Source of the DNA: Pomacea canaliculata
Lineage: Eukaryota; Mollusca; Gastropoda; Architaenioglossa; Ampullariidae
NCBI RefSeq assembly: GCF_003073045.1
Contig: NC_037591.1
Span: forward strand, 24,957,319 to 25,021,318
Length of the DNA stretch: 64,000 nt
Direction of reading: 5' to 3'
The translations under genes were made by a program, and so were the position numbers. This document shows positions 12,206 to 24,568 of this stretch, piece by piece (the first letter of the stretch is position 1; every line of letters begins with the position of its first letter). Below the pieces are notes generated by a model. It worked only from the letters and a program-made list of their open reading frames with translations. It did no database searches and was not told the DNA's origin.

Positions 12206-12916
12206 AGGCCTTGGAACTTTAAAAACTGAACACTAACCACAATAACTGTAATGTTTTAATGAAGAAGACACGAACGTTTTCTGAATTTATTTAAATATTT
12301 CAAGTCATTCAAAAATTGCACTTTACAGTCAACGTGATTTACGTTTGATTTTGATCTTACCTTTTTTAAAAAACAATAGAAATTTTCTCAGGGTTTTGAT
12401 TACTGTTCCTAGTGACACATCAGATATTGGAAATAAATTTGCAACTGTAATTACTAAGGTGTTTCTTGTAAGTTATAATTGTTCTTATTTATTTTTTACA
12501 AAACACTTTCCTCTAATTAAAAAAACAAAACAAGTATGCATATCTGCAATGCATTCCAGGTTTAGTCAGTGCAATATTTGGTTTCATATTGACTGCAAAT
12601 CCAAAATCAAAAAAAAAAAATACCCCCAGTAAAATCTGAAAAAAAAACTAAAGCAAAGTTTTGGTTTAGTGACAAAAAGAAAATCATTTTTAAGCTGCCA
12701 AATGATTTCTATTAATAACAATATTGTGGTTTTACTGTAACCCCCAGTAAGAATGCATCAACAGATTCTTTGCAATATCTTTCAAGTATTGTCTTACTAG
12801 TTGAAGCATTTTAGCACCTGGAACCACAAAGGCAAATGCAAAGTAAGCTGGATACCTGATCTTTCAACATTCACTATGATGATTTCCCACAGGTGTAAGT
12901 CCGAGTCAGAAAAATT
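12206..12916. other. Downstream flank of the uncharacterised gene
   Basis: AT-rich. The tttatt at 12286-12291 and near 12483 would read AATAAA on the minus strand and could serve as polyadenylation signals for the gene ending at 12917. This is weak evidence in such AT-rich DNA. Confidence 0.3.
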
Positions 12917-15900
12917 TCAAGTATCTTGTTCACAGCATGATTCACTCTCAAGTTGCTGAATCTGCATTTTCAGCAGTTCAATTTCAAGCTTCATTTTTTT
13001 CTGTTTAAACTCCTCTAATCCTATGTAAGATTCATTGCACCTAATACTACTCAGGAGAAACTTCTTGTAAAGATCATCTGATGTGACACCATTTTTTAAA
13101 AACTTTGTGCTTTTCTTCTTTGAAACTTTTGTCTTGAGAAGATGCTTGTCTGAGGTCCTGGTGTTCTCATGTAAAGGTACTTTAGACTGGCCATCTCGTC
13201 CAACAGCAGAATCAAACATACCTGCAACAGGCAGATGTGTTCTACACATAAAAAAAATAATAAAATTACAAACTTGGATCCTTACCTTCTAACCACAAAA
13301 TAGATTTTGCTATGAAGAAAATAATAATTTATGCTAATAAGATGTGGGGTTTCTGATCTCTCCTTGCTGTCTGGAATCCATGCATGCACCCTCTTACACA
13401 CCCACACACGGTCATGCTTGCTAATGCACAAGCATATGTGTGTATATATATTTCTCATTTATTATAAGACACTGCTTAGTTCTTATTGGACAAGATTATA
13501 TGTATATGATTTATATTTTTTAATTCACCACCTTGTGCCGGCCTGGTCACACAAAATAGATAATCTGATAATCTGCATCAACATGAATGTGCACTATAAC
13601 TAAATGAAAAAAAAGCAAACACTCAAGATATTGTTGCTGATCTGTTTCCGTTAGAAGACACACTATGAAATGATACCAATAAACTTAACAGTAGTTGCAG
13701 ATTGGCCTCAAATATTTCCTTGCTATTATTGTGTGAGGAAAAACAGTGCAGCATTCAAAAATAATGAGTAAAAATGAAAGAAACATTTAGCTGTCCAAAA
13801 AAAAACAACATTTTCTATTACTAACCTATAATACAGCTGTCTTCACTGAAATGCAAGTCCTCACCAGGAGATACACATGTTGGATCCTTATCTGACAACA
13901 ACCTCAAAGGGCTGGAACTCTCCCTACAACAAATTTCCTACCATGTCAATTTTTTTAATGGCATCAGCAAACACCTTTGCAACAAGCACACCCTTAGACT
14001 TGAAAGTAAACAAAATACATCACTGGAAATATGTTTATACATGTAGAGTTTTGCCTTTATAATAATAATATCTTTTGAAAACTTCATGTTTAAGGTTGAT
14101 ACTTTGATTAGTCCTTTATGCAGCTTGAAGCACATGGTCATTCACACATTCTAACACATTATCCTTAAAAAAGCATATTTGTCTAGCAATTCCATTATAC
14201 AGTCTTGACAATGACATCAGAGCTTTGCAAATCTAATTTTCAGACAGTACTTTCCTAATTCAAAAATAGTATGAATAGTTATGATAATCTGAACAACTAA
14301 TCTGGTGCATTCAAAGTTTTACTTTTTTCATTTTTTAATGAAGCAAAGAAATAATATAAACAGTAACTAGGAATACATTCTATTGCTGAAGTAGTCTCAA
14401 ATATTTGAAATATCACTTCTCTGTTTCCAAAATCAGATAGACTTAGCTAAAACTAGAAAATTTATTAGTAAGAAAAGTAAACTTTGGATCATTTGTATAC
14501 CTGTTGGTTGTAAAAGCTCTGCTCACGATCTAACCAATGCCTCTACCCCTTTTCTAAAATTCTATTGCAACTGACTTTGTTCACTCTCATAATCACCACT
14601 GTTTACAGGGCTGGCTGCCTTGCCGTAATATAGCCTCAGTTGCTGGCACGGGGTAAAACACCAATTCCCCCCACCCTCTCATAATCACTACAGTATGTAA
14701 TGAAACTATTTGTTTTATTACAAAAACGTGGTGGAAATATATATTATAAAAGGCATATATTTCCTCCTTATTTACCTAAAAACAGAGCTGTCTTTCGAAG
14801 CTTGACTAGTTGTTGATAGAACGTTAGATGCTGTTGCTGCTTGACTGATTGTTGTCAGAATGGAGTCAGCTACTGGTGCTTCTCGACTAATTGCTGGTAG
14901 AATGGAATTAGATGATGGTGTTCCTTCTGGTATTTCATTTACCCTTGGCTGCTTTAGCATCTTAGTTCCCTGGGAACACAAGATGTTACTCTATCATAAT
15001 AGGCAAAAACATACAAACCTAAAAATAGCAAATCATTTAGTAAAGACATGACTGTCTCAAACAGAAATCAGCTCATCTTTTTTTTCTGACAAAACATAAT
15101 GATATACATCTGAGAGGATGAAAATTAAATCCTGGGTAAGAATACTGTTGCTAATAAAGATGCATAAATAGGCATTAGTACTGATTCTGGATTGTTTCTT
15201 ACCTATCTACATTTGCATGATAAGTGACCCATTTAAGTCTTTACCGTAGCACTGTCATCATATCATCATGCCGTTTCTGTACAAATAATAAACTGGTCTT
15301 TTATTCAACCTCCAAAACTTTTCAATAGTTTTACCAAAATCTTTCACACATTTACCTCTCTCCAAAAGCAATAATGTTACAAACTAAAAGGCTTTAAAAA
15401 ACTAAAAACTAACACTATATATTTTTTTCCAGAACAATTATACATTAAGCACAACTCTTTGAATACTTACAATATGCATAGTCTCCTGTTTATTACATGT
15501 CCTGAGAGTATCATTTTCTCGTACATTTGCTGCTGTGTTCAGTATGTCATCTGTAATAATATTTTCCAATGGTTCTAATTTAACCTTTGGCAATTTCTTT
15601 ACCTTGTCAGACTCCATGCAGGTAGATTCTGTATTTGTATACAAATCTAATTCTGGCTTTATTAGACGATGTCCCGAACCTGTTTCACACTGTGAAAAAT
15701 CAGATAACTCTTCCTTCCAGCTTGGATTAATCTCTATTGTATATCCTTCACCTTCTTCAACAATGTTACTAGTTTTCAGTCTTTTAGTGGAAAACTCACA
15801 GGTACAGTTTTCTGTTTGTCCCCACTTGAGCTTTGCGGTGCAGTATTCTGAGACCATTCCATTTGCTGTTGATGGTGATTGAGCTGAGAATGAAGACTCA

Positions 15901-15983
15901 GTAGGGTATGAGAAATCATCTGCAAGCTCTTTCTTAATTACCAAGCCTCTTAAGGAAGCCATGCCTGCAGCTGCTGTTTCCAT
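12917..15983 (-). CDS. Uncharacterised protein with SUMO-consensus sites and C-terminal helix
   Basis: I do not recognise this family. Four minus-strand exons join in phase: 15983-15471, 14969-14776, 13923-13826, 13221-12917 (junction phases 0, 2, 1; 1110 nt, 369 residues from the ATG at 15983). The N-terminal part carries three psi-K-x-E sumoylation motifs (VIKKELADD, LIKPELD, KVKLEPLE), is rich in Ser, Thr and acidic residues and has no signal peptide or membrane segment. The middle exon is a low-complexity repeat-like run (SILPAISREA, SILTTISQAA, VLSTTSQAS). The C-terminus is a charged heptad-like helix (FKQKKMKLEIELLKMQIQQL) such as is seen in Myb/SANT-like or other chromatin factors. A nuclear regulatory role is inferred only. 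The true start may lie further upstream (see the candidate exons at 16093-17354). A SINE sits in intron 2. Confidence 0.72.
14597..14675 (+). mobile_element. SINE family copy, 5'-truncated, 13-bp TSD
   Basis: Contains the family 3' block (ggctggctgccttgccgtaa ... aaaacaccaattcccc). It is flanked by a perfect duplication, ctctcataatcac, at 14584-14596 and 14676-14688. The truncated 5' end and intact target duplication show LINE-type mobilisation and a fairly recent event. It lies in an intron of the uncharacterised gene, opposite to its transcription. Confidence 0.9.
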
Positions 15984-16092
15984 TTTCTCCAGCTCTCCTC
16001 ATGCACCCCTCTCCACTTTGTCTTGGGAGGGTCTACAGATGTAACGTTTTCTTTTTTCAAAATCTGCAGTCCCCAGACTATTTTTTAATCAC

Positions 16093-17354
16093 CTCTCTGG
16101 TCTACAACACTCATATCCTCATCTAGAAGAACAGCTTCAAACCTAAATGATAAACACAAACAGTAGGAGTTCATGGTAATGGAATGTGGACTCTAAGGTA
16201 CCAGTACCAATTACAGTGTACAAAACAAGCTATTTAGTGAACTCTGCAGCAATATATCTTATGCTTTCATAAAACTGTGCAATAATATTGCTACTTATCT
16301 TCTAATATTCCTATTGACGATCTACATAAAAACACTTAATGCTGGTTCAAGGCAATAGCCAAAGTGTTGAAATATGCTTTATCCTGTATAACATATCAAT
16401 GGACTGGTTCATACAAGTTACTTATTCTGTTATGTCTCATCCATGGCTAACACTTTAATGCAGCAGATTGTCTATCAAAATCATATTATTATATTTTCAA
16501 ACTATTGATCCTGCCAGCATAAGTTTGTGTGAGATGTACATATAGTAATTTTCATGAGAGCCGAAAAGGTTACGCATAAGACTGTTATGACTAACAATTT
16601 TTTTCATATTATGCATTTCGAAAATTTCCCCAAGTCAATGCAGTGGTGTCAGAATACATCAATCGTATGAGAGGTAAATAATTTCTTCTAATATACCTTA
16701 TGCAACATTTCCCTTACGATGCTTGTTGGTCGGTTCTGACTTTGAGCAAAACTTCTGGCTCGCTTTAAATTGTCATTCATTCTTCTGATGTCCAGTTGTG
16801 CTAAAAGATTGGACGCTGCATCTAGAGCAAAAAAATGAAATGTTATTTCTCTTCATTCTTCTTTCGTTCTTTGGTTATTTCTATACACTCTTACACAGGA
16901 ATCAAACTTATGCCTTCGTACTTGGTTATTTCTATTCACTCTTATATGGGAATCAAATTTATGCCTCCATTTTTTCATCTCTTTAATCTAATACTCTTTG
17001 CTGTCATATTCAATAACTTTTTTCTAAAACCAGTTACACTTTTCTTCCTGTGACAGGAGAAACTGTGACTGTACCTCTGTGGGTTTTAATGTGGGTTTGA
17101 GAAAGGTCGTGGATGCCCCCAAAACAGACTAAAAATGTTTGCATACAGGTATGTGCCAAAATACCCGTGCAACGCAGGATATGTCATTATCAAAAACGCA
17201 TTATTTTGAGTAAACATAACAGGAAGGAATGTGCAAGCGTTAAACCTACTGACTTCTCTTTTATTTCACGTCGATGGTTGGTTCGAGCGATCTTTCTTTC
17301 CGAAGATCCATGCGGCCATCTCGCATTGTAGTGGTCTCCCTTTGGTAGCGCCAT
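16093..17354 (-). CDS. Candidate 5' coding exons of the uncharacterised gene (frame unresolved)
   Basis: Three minus-strand segments look coding. 17354-17246 starts at ATG (MALPKGDHYNARWPHGSS...) and ends at a GT in phase 1. 16821-16697 follows a strong acceptor (pyrimidine tract then tctag) in phase 1 and encodes ASNLLAQLDIRRMNDNLKRA, ending in AAG/GTATAT at phase 0. 16142-16093 encodes FEAVLLDEDMSVVDQR only if entered in phase 2, and leaves in phase 1. The step from the second to the third is therefore out of phase. The next in-phase stretch (DPPKTKWRGVHEESWRKW, about 16034 down) runs into a stop just after the ATG at 15983, in a different frame. Either a small exon or splice site is missed, the ATG at 15983 is the real start, or there is an indel. 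I cannot decide. Confidence 0.4.
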
Positions 17355-17590
17355 ACTTCTAGCGTCGGCTGCTTGTGGCCAGAAGGCAAAACTTCCATTT
17401 ATTGCTTATTTATTGACACTGCACTACATAACTACTATTCTCTCAATTCCAAAATCATAAATAACTCATTTACTACAGTTTATTTCCTTAATCTTCATCA
17501 GAAGAGAAAGTATTTTTTGTTGAAATTACTTTATAAAATATTGTTCTTAAAAGAGACTACAATGTTGAATAGTGTGGTCTCCCCAGTGCT

Positions 17591-17690
17591 GGGATGGTGT
17601 CAGCCGAAAGAAGTATAGAACTGGGTAAGTCAGTCATTTCGGACAGGTCTGAGGTTCAGATCTCGTCTCGGGGCATTTATTTTTCACACT
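17591..17690 (+). mobile_element. tRNA-like SINE head (possible family member)
   Basis: Holds ggttcagatctcgtctcgggg (box B-like, shared with the copy at 62832) at about 17653-17672, and an upstream gatggtgtcagccgaaag that could be box A. The family 3' block is absent, so this is either a 3'-truncated copy or a related SINE with the same head. Confidence 0.5.
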
Positions 17691-19193
17691 GAATGTGGTA
17701 GCTGTTCATGGGAATCCACGGACCGTTAAGGATTTATCTTCGGATATTCTGATTGCTTCCCCTTTCATTACTTCTTTCCACCTCTTGGTGGAAGCATTCA
17801 CACAGCTAGGTTAAAAGTTATTAAACAACGAATCAGTGCTACCGAAGATTGCATCTGTGCTGAATTGGCATAACTAATTAATGCTGTGATGTGTTTGGGT
17901 AGATCGGTGTTTAAAGTATTTCCTCTTTGTCAGTGCGTCTAAGCGATCAAGACTTTTTTTCTGAGACTGAGATGGGACGTAGGAAGATAAACAATTAAGA
18001 ACTTCGTGATTATACATGTGTGCGTGGGGTTGTTTCTGCGTTTGTGTAAACATGCGCGCATTTGAACATTGAAACAGATAGAAGGGAACAGAAGGTGGGG
18101 TAAAGAATTAACACAAGTCGAACTGCAAGAAGTCTCTTTATTTTGAAAAGTAGCAGCACCGTGCTTCAAAGCTTTCAAACACAGATGAGAAGTGTGAAAG
18201 ATGGCGAGAAAGAAAGTGACAGCATTCGTTTACATGTCGAAGGCTTACATACATACATTTTAGCTGTGGAGATGAGCTCTGAATCACAGAATGACCTCTC
18301 ACGTTAATCCGACGCGTTAGTGAGCATTTCAAATTACACAGGTTAAGAGTTATTAAAAACAGTCATGCATTTCTAAGACAGGAAATTTCGTGACTTTCAC
18401 TGTACCAATTCGCGGGATGACATATCAGGCGTGTGTAACGGATGTCCTTAATGCAAACGGCTCCTGTCATCTCCACACATCTGGGTATCCTGGACGACTT
18501 CAACCCTAAGGAAGACTAAAGCACACCCTGATAATAGATGCTTTAGCAGTGGCGCCGTCGAGACACGTCTGAAGTAATGCATGGCTACCTCTTCACTTGT
18601 CAGCCAGCGATTTTCTTGTGGTACGTTAAAGCAGTTGCGGTACAAACGTGGAAGTACTTTGAAGCAATAAATCATAATGTCAAAGCACTATAATACGTCG
18701 CTCAGAAATAAACTGGAAATACTTCAAAACCCCTACAAGTGACACCATTCGTACATTGGCCTTTTTTTTTTTTTTTTTGGCCCAGAGAGAACGGGTAAAA
18801 ACGATTTGATACATTGGTTTAAAAAAATTCAAGTCATGTTTGAAACATATATGTAACATGTCTGTCAAACCTCGGTGCAGTCATTGCTGAAACAAAAAGC
18901 CTCTTTGGCTTCCAATATTTACGCTGGACAGTTACCGGTTCTTGTAAGAAAAACCCAAGTTAATCGTCCAAATAAGGACTTTCCTTACATGCTGATTGAT
19001 ACTGAGATATTAAGTTATCCTGTTAAATGCGTGCATATCAAGGATGGGGTGGTATTGGATGATGTTGGGTAGGTGTTGTCCGACCTATGTTCAGCACATA
19101 TCAAAAGATTTAGCTCCCCGTCAACGCGATTGAGACAGACCATGCCCTAGTGGTGAGTCGACCAAAGAGATTGACTGTTTCCGTGTGGTGCCT
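17691..19193. other. 3' flank of the Ig-C1q gene; no other gene seen
   Basis: Likely contains the 3' UTR of the minus-strand gene ending at 19194. The tttatt at 18137-18142 reads AATAAA on the minus strand and is the nearest plausible polyadenylation signal I noticed (about 1.05 kb from the stop). A T18-19 run is at 18762-18779. The plus-strand frame 18875-19072 has no recognisable motif. Confidence 0.4.
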
Positions 19194-22100
19194 CTATGGA
19201 CTTATGTAAAAGCCAGAGAAGACGGACCAGACCTGCCCATAGATCTCGCCTGCGGAGTTAGTTTGGATTCGAGCCTGCACCGCATCGTTCTTCTTGAGGG
19301 TGACCACGACCCCGGTCGTGGCCTGTTCGTGGTGGGCCGAAAGGTCCTGCGTAAACACGCTTGTCCTCGCCTTTCCTGTGTTGTTGACTTCGATGACCCC
19401 GTCCACGTACCCTGAGTCTCCCTGCTGGTTGGTGTTGAGGGTCAGCTGGAAGAAGTACTGGCCGTCGCATGGTGCGATGAAAGCACCGTTAGTGATGTCA
19501 TATGCATTGCCCTGGTAAAGAGGAACTGTGTTAACATCGCTCGGCTTCATGCTTCAGCGGCTTTCAGAGTCGTCACGCAGTAACAAAGAGTAATAGGATG
19601 AAGACTGTTGTTGTTTGAGATCAATAATGGACCAAAAAACACCAGAATGAAAATAACAATTAATTTCAGTGTTGACAGTACTTCATAATTCAAGGATAAA
19701 ATCCAAACGTGAAAATAAAAAGACAAACTCTCCCTAAACTGGTAGTACGAAATAATTTACAAAGAACACTAGAAAAGACCAGATTATAAAACTAAGGGAG
19801 AAATAAGGAAATTTTTAAGCAGCGATCATATTTTGTACAGAGGGGAAGGCTACATTTAAGTCACAAAATAACACTCCTTTGTAGAATTTGACACAATAGT
19901 AACACAATCAACGGTGACATTTTTACTGCCAGCAATTATATAGTAAAAATAAGTGTGTGAAAAATAATACAAACGAACAATAGCTAATTATATACTCTAA
20001 TAAAGGAAAATGTTGTTAATGCCTTACATTATTGACTTTAATAATGAGATAGATTATTCTCACCTTGTTCGACACCGCAGTGTCAAAACGAATGATTCCG
20101 TTACTGAAAAACTTATTGCCAGTCCGAGATCCAAACTGGGCAGAAAACGATACACGACAGGAGTCTGGAAAAAACATCTTTCAGTTATTACACTTTTAGC
20201 GAGTCTGGGTAAGCCTTTGTAATTTTTCATTCATCTTCATTATCACTGATTTTATATTTTGTTAAAAATTGGTTATCTTTAGTTACCTTAGTTATCTTAG
20301 GTTGGTTTTGGTAAAAGAATTAAGGCATACAAAGTACAATATTTGCTTATTAAACTCCTTTTTTTAAATTAAATCTTTAGAAGCTCTGTTGGAATAAATA
20401 GACATAATAATAAATATTGCAATTTATTTCAAGACAAATTACCATCGTATGAGCGAAGTTGCTGTTTCAGTTCTCTGTTTTCAGTTATCAGGGTGTCTGT
20501 GTACAAAAATAATAAAATATACACGCATGTATAGATATGCATAGAGGGACGAATTAATTAGTGTTAATTAGCAATCTGCCAGACGTTTCATTAACCACGC
20601 CTTCTTTCCGCACTTCTTCTCATCTTTATGTGCAAAATAATGTACTTCTCTCAATGTTGATCGCCACAGTCAAACACTAGATTTCTGGAATTTTTTTTTC
20701 TTTATAAATTATTCCTGTTGCAAGTAAGCGCTAAAGCAATGTGATTGTACTGACAATATTACAACAAAGTAACATAGGCGTTATGTTATTAATACTGTGC
20801 GTGAAGGTTCATGTATCAAAAGAACTAACCAACCTCTTAGGTTTTTCACCTCTACCCACACGTCATCACAAGAACACTCGTCAGAAATTTCGGGAAGTGA
20901 TGCAGGAACCTCTTCGTCTGGCTCTGGGAATGAAAGAGACAAAATTCAGTTCATCGCTTGTGACCTGTAGGTTGGATTCGAACTAGCATTTCATCCTGCG
21001 GCAGCCGCTAGTTACAGTGGGTTGTACTACAGACAGGATACAAATCCGTTGAAGTGCGTTTCAAAAAGGACAATGACATACTCAGCACTTTTCATTAGAA
21101 GCAATAGTTTACCATGTCTACTTAATATGAAATCAAAACAAAGTCAATTACTTTCTATTCGTTGAGAATAGAGTATCGTTGAGCCCTGCGAGAAGCATAC
21201 GACTTGCCATCAACACTTGACATATTTATTATCGTCATGGCTTTAAAGAAGCAAAGGTTTTCGGAAGAAAATGTACACATTTTTATGACTTTGAAAAGAC
21301 GGGCATAAAAACCTGACCATCTCCTATTTCATTTTATTTGAGTACAACATTTTTACACAATTTTTAAAGACTGGATGATCCAGGTAATATACTGCAGCTC
21401 TTTCAATGCAAAATTCTTTAAATTACAATAACAACAACAACACCAGTGTACATCATACCTGCGAAGGCCACACTAATGTTTTTGTTGACAAATTTGACTT
21501 CAAACGTCTGAAGGCTGAGGTACACAAATCGACATTGGTAGATGCCTGTGTCCTCTTCAACAGGTGAGATGATCTTCAGCGAGAGAAACGCACCTCCTGT
21601 ACACACATAGCCTTAAGACTGCTTAGAAAATATGACACTGGTTGATAAAGAATGCACAAGTGATATATAACATAAACTCCAGGCTTCAGGAAGCACGTCT
21701 ATGCAGTCTGTTATCCTATCTGGCAGACAGCGGCTAAAACTCCGTATTCATGTCTTCGGAACAACCGGTAATTTATAGGATGGGCCCCTTTCCAATGGTT
21801 TTTTTTTTTTTTTTTCGCATATAAATTAAATATGACGGAGATTGTCATTGATTTAAGTGTACAGAAGTTTATGGAGTATTTTAAAGACATGAAAATGGTA
21901 CAGATGGTGTCTTCAACACAAACTTTCAATCTGTGTTTCATTGCCTATAACATTGCTGGACTAGGTTTGCCATCATAACAGTCAATTCTTATATATAGAA
22001 ATGTTTACTGTGTATGCGCACCGATTTTTACGTTTTAGTAACTGTATAAGTAAACAGACAAAGCTAGCTGACTCAAATAAGCAAGGTGTGAAGGAAAGTA

Positions 22101-22752
22101 TGCGGCAGATGCACACTTGCCCAGGGTTCAGACATACCCTCCCCCTGTAGCTGGCCCTCCGCTGAGGTCCTGTTGTCCGTGACGTGCAGCACCGTATCAA
22201 AGCCTCGCTGCGAGACTAGACGCTCAGCGCTGGTTTCATCAGCTTTCTCTAGATGTAGCAACACGATGAGGTTCACGACCTCGTCTACAGGCGGGGGGCG
22301 GCAGGTGATTTCCAACGTCTCTGTGGTTCCGTTGATTACTGTTTGTGGAACAGCCTTCAAGCGCATTCCCCTGCCCACAGGTAAGAACATGAGTAAACAT
22401 GCCATGTATGATTTTCTTCCCTTAGAATGATTCTCTCTCCCCCAACCCACCCCTTTTCCACATAACCCTACTCCTACTGCCACACGTTCGAGGTAAGAAA
22501 GAACGCGCCTCTTAAAAAAAAAGTTCATCTAGGTTTTTTCACGAAAATAGCATAGTTTGAGGGCTGTTTATATTAAGACATAGCTGGGTTCAGTTGCCTG
22601 CAAGTTTATGTCTCTTTCTGTTTCAGGCAAGTGAAATCCGAGATTTTTGAACATAGGAATTAACATTCGAAACATTAATTAGGAAACCTGCCTTGACACT
22701 GCACACAGGCTGCAGTAACCAGCAGAACAAAACAGCACAGCCGCCAGATCAT
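19194..22752 (-). CDS. Secreted Ig-domain + C1q-domain protein (QREP-type immune lectin)
   Basis: Seven minus-strand exons with agreeing phases: 22752-22688 (signal peptide MIWRLCCFVLLVTAACVQC), 22370-22138, 21596-21459, 20923-20834, 20496-20443, 20164-20064, 19544-19194; 1032 nt, 343 residues. Exons 2-3 form one V-type Ig domain (TLEITCRPPP ... EEDTGIYQCRF, the DxGxYxC signature). Exon 4 is an acidic linker with a CSC motif; exon 5 a short helix (TLITENRELKQQLRSYD). Exons 6-7 form the C1q domain (SCRVSFSAQFGSRTGN, IIRFDTAV, QGNAYDITNGAFIAPCDGQY, ending SVFSGFYISP). Ig + C1q is the architecture of snail QREPs, the C1q counterparts of FREPs, thought to be soluble recognition molecules in haemolymph. 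The start of the last exon is chosen by phase; its acceptor has a poor pyrimidine tract, and a small shift there is possible. Confidence 0.9.
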
Positions 22753-24568
22753 CTGCAAAAACAAAAAAAAGGACAAGAAAAATAATAAAATATATTTCTC
22801 ATCTCTCTTTGTCGCACGTTTAACTATTCGACATTGTTGCGCTTTGACATGATGAACTCTAGGTATCATATTACTGGGAGAAAAGGTGAGTACTGTTCAC
22901 TGCCCATTGCTCATTGTTTACTGCTTCTGTTTTTTTCCTGCTTGCAGCCCTGGACACGGACATGTTGCTGTAGAACTGGTGGTCATGAATTTGGTAGTAG
23001 ATATGAAGGTCTACACTTTGACGACGTGAAATAGTTTCTTGATTGCTGAAGATCAGAACAATAATTTTTCGACTAAAATGTTTTTTATTGTGAGCCTCCA
23101 AGTGGGCAGCACCCTGTCGTCAGCCGTAGTGTGAGCAGTCAGTGTCACAACTCGTGTTTGACACATCATAGAAGCTGAGGGCACCATCCATCCATTTATC
23201 TATCTGGGCTAACATAGGGATTCGGTAATTATTACTGCACCGATTTTATTTCTTGAAAATTGTGTGTAAGCTAGCCATAAGTGTCAGGGTTAGCTAATAA
23301 TAAGGAAACAGCGAATAGTTTTACAGTCGGAAAAAAAACATCTCGACACTTCCATTCCTTCCTTTACCGAAATCAATCAATTATAAGTGTAGACGATTTT
23401 GGAAGGAAAGAAGAACAACAAAAATTAGACAGATTTCGTTTCAGTTACGCAGTGGAACGTTTGCCTGGTTCCCGCTCCCCATCTCTCCTCATCGTCACCT
23501 CTGACAAACTTTTTGTGTTCGGTGCGCAAAGCTCGCTCCTCTGACGGGATGGTTATCCATCTCTCTCTCTTAGCTAACTGGCTGATAGCAGCTGGCATCT
23601 CGTTCGAGAGAAAGGAGAAAAAGTTTCAGCTAAATCCGACTGGGACATTGCAGAACACGCTCTACGTGCCTGGCTTCCCTCCCCCTTGGTAACACATCCT
23701 CGACATGACTCGTACTTCGCACAGCTGCTAGGATTTTTGTTTCTTTCTTTATTATGGAGAACGAAGAGAGGAAGCGAAAGGAAACACATATCAAGAACAG
23801 TTTATCTTCTCAAAAATCAGAAGAGAGGAAATACAGCGTGACTTCTTTCAAACTGATGGTTTGTGGACTGTGAGTGGTATTTTAAAGAAACACATACACC
23901 CTTTTCCACTTGTCCTTACACAGCCTTAAAAAGAAAAAAAAAACAACGATGATGATGGTGATTGTGGAGGGTGCCCATAGCCACGATGATCTCGCAGTAT
24001 ACAGACGTGGGAAAGATGGTGTGGGCGGTTTTTCTGTTGCAGAAATACTTGTAGATGTACCTAATCTCTTGCTCTCCCTATCTGTTCTGTCTCTCTCTCT
24101 TTTAAACAGCCACCACACTTTGAATAATATTTTTTTCAAAATTGTATTCCTACAGGTTGCTGGCAGACATTTTTTCTGTCTTCGTAGTTCTCGAAAGAAC
24201 AATGATGTAAAAGACGAATATGGCATTCAGACAGCACAGATAACACCATTTCTAAAACTGCCAAACAGGAGAGTTACCATCTTGAGAAAAGCGCTTAGCC
24301 AGGAAACACTGTTGACAAGTTGAGAGCTGAAGGACGATGAAACCTATTATTCGCTACCCGTGGGAATGGTTTCCAAACAGACGGCTCTCCATTTCTGCGA
24401 TGTGTGGGAACAGTACGGCGAGGCTTGACACACGCACGTTTCGGAGATAAAGCTGGACTGACCCTTACTGGCAGAAAACATTTTGATGTCGCTAAGAAAT
24501 ATGTTTTGACGCAGAAATCAGAAAGATTTGATAGTCTTTACACTTGGAGGGAGGGGTGCACGTAAGTA
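22753..24568. other. Between the Ig-C1q gene and the candidate secreted peptide
   Basis: Immediately upstream of the QREP start codon is ttgttttttgttTTTGCAG-like sequence on the minus strand, a good acceptor, so a non-coding 5' exon may exist further right. No coding exon was identified. AT-rich with CT-rich stretches near 23560 and 24095. Confidence 0.4.

Noticed and set aside
20960-21035. Possible tRNA or tRNA-derived SINE on the minus strand (agttcgaatccaac)
   Set aside because: One box B-like match only; no convincing box A, acceptor stem or second copy in the window.
1-22752. Clustered innate-immune island (TLR plus Ig-C1q gene)
   Set aside because: The two immune genes are about 17 kb apart on opposite strands with VPS72 and another unrelated gene between them; no shared elements were seen.
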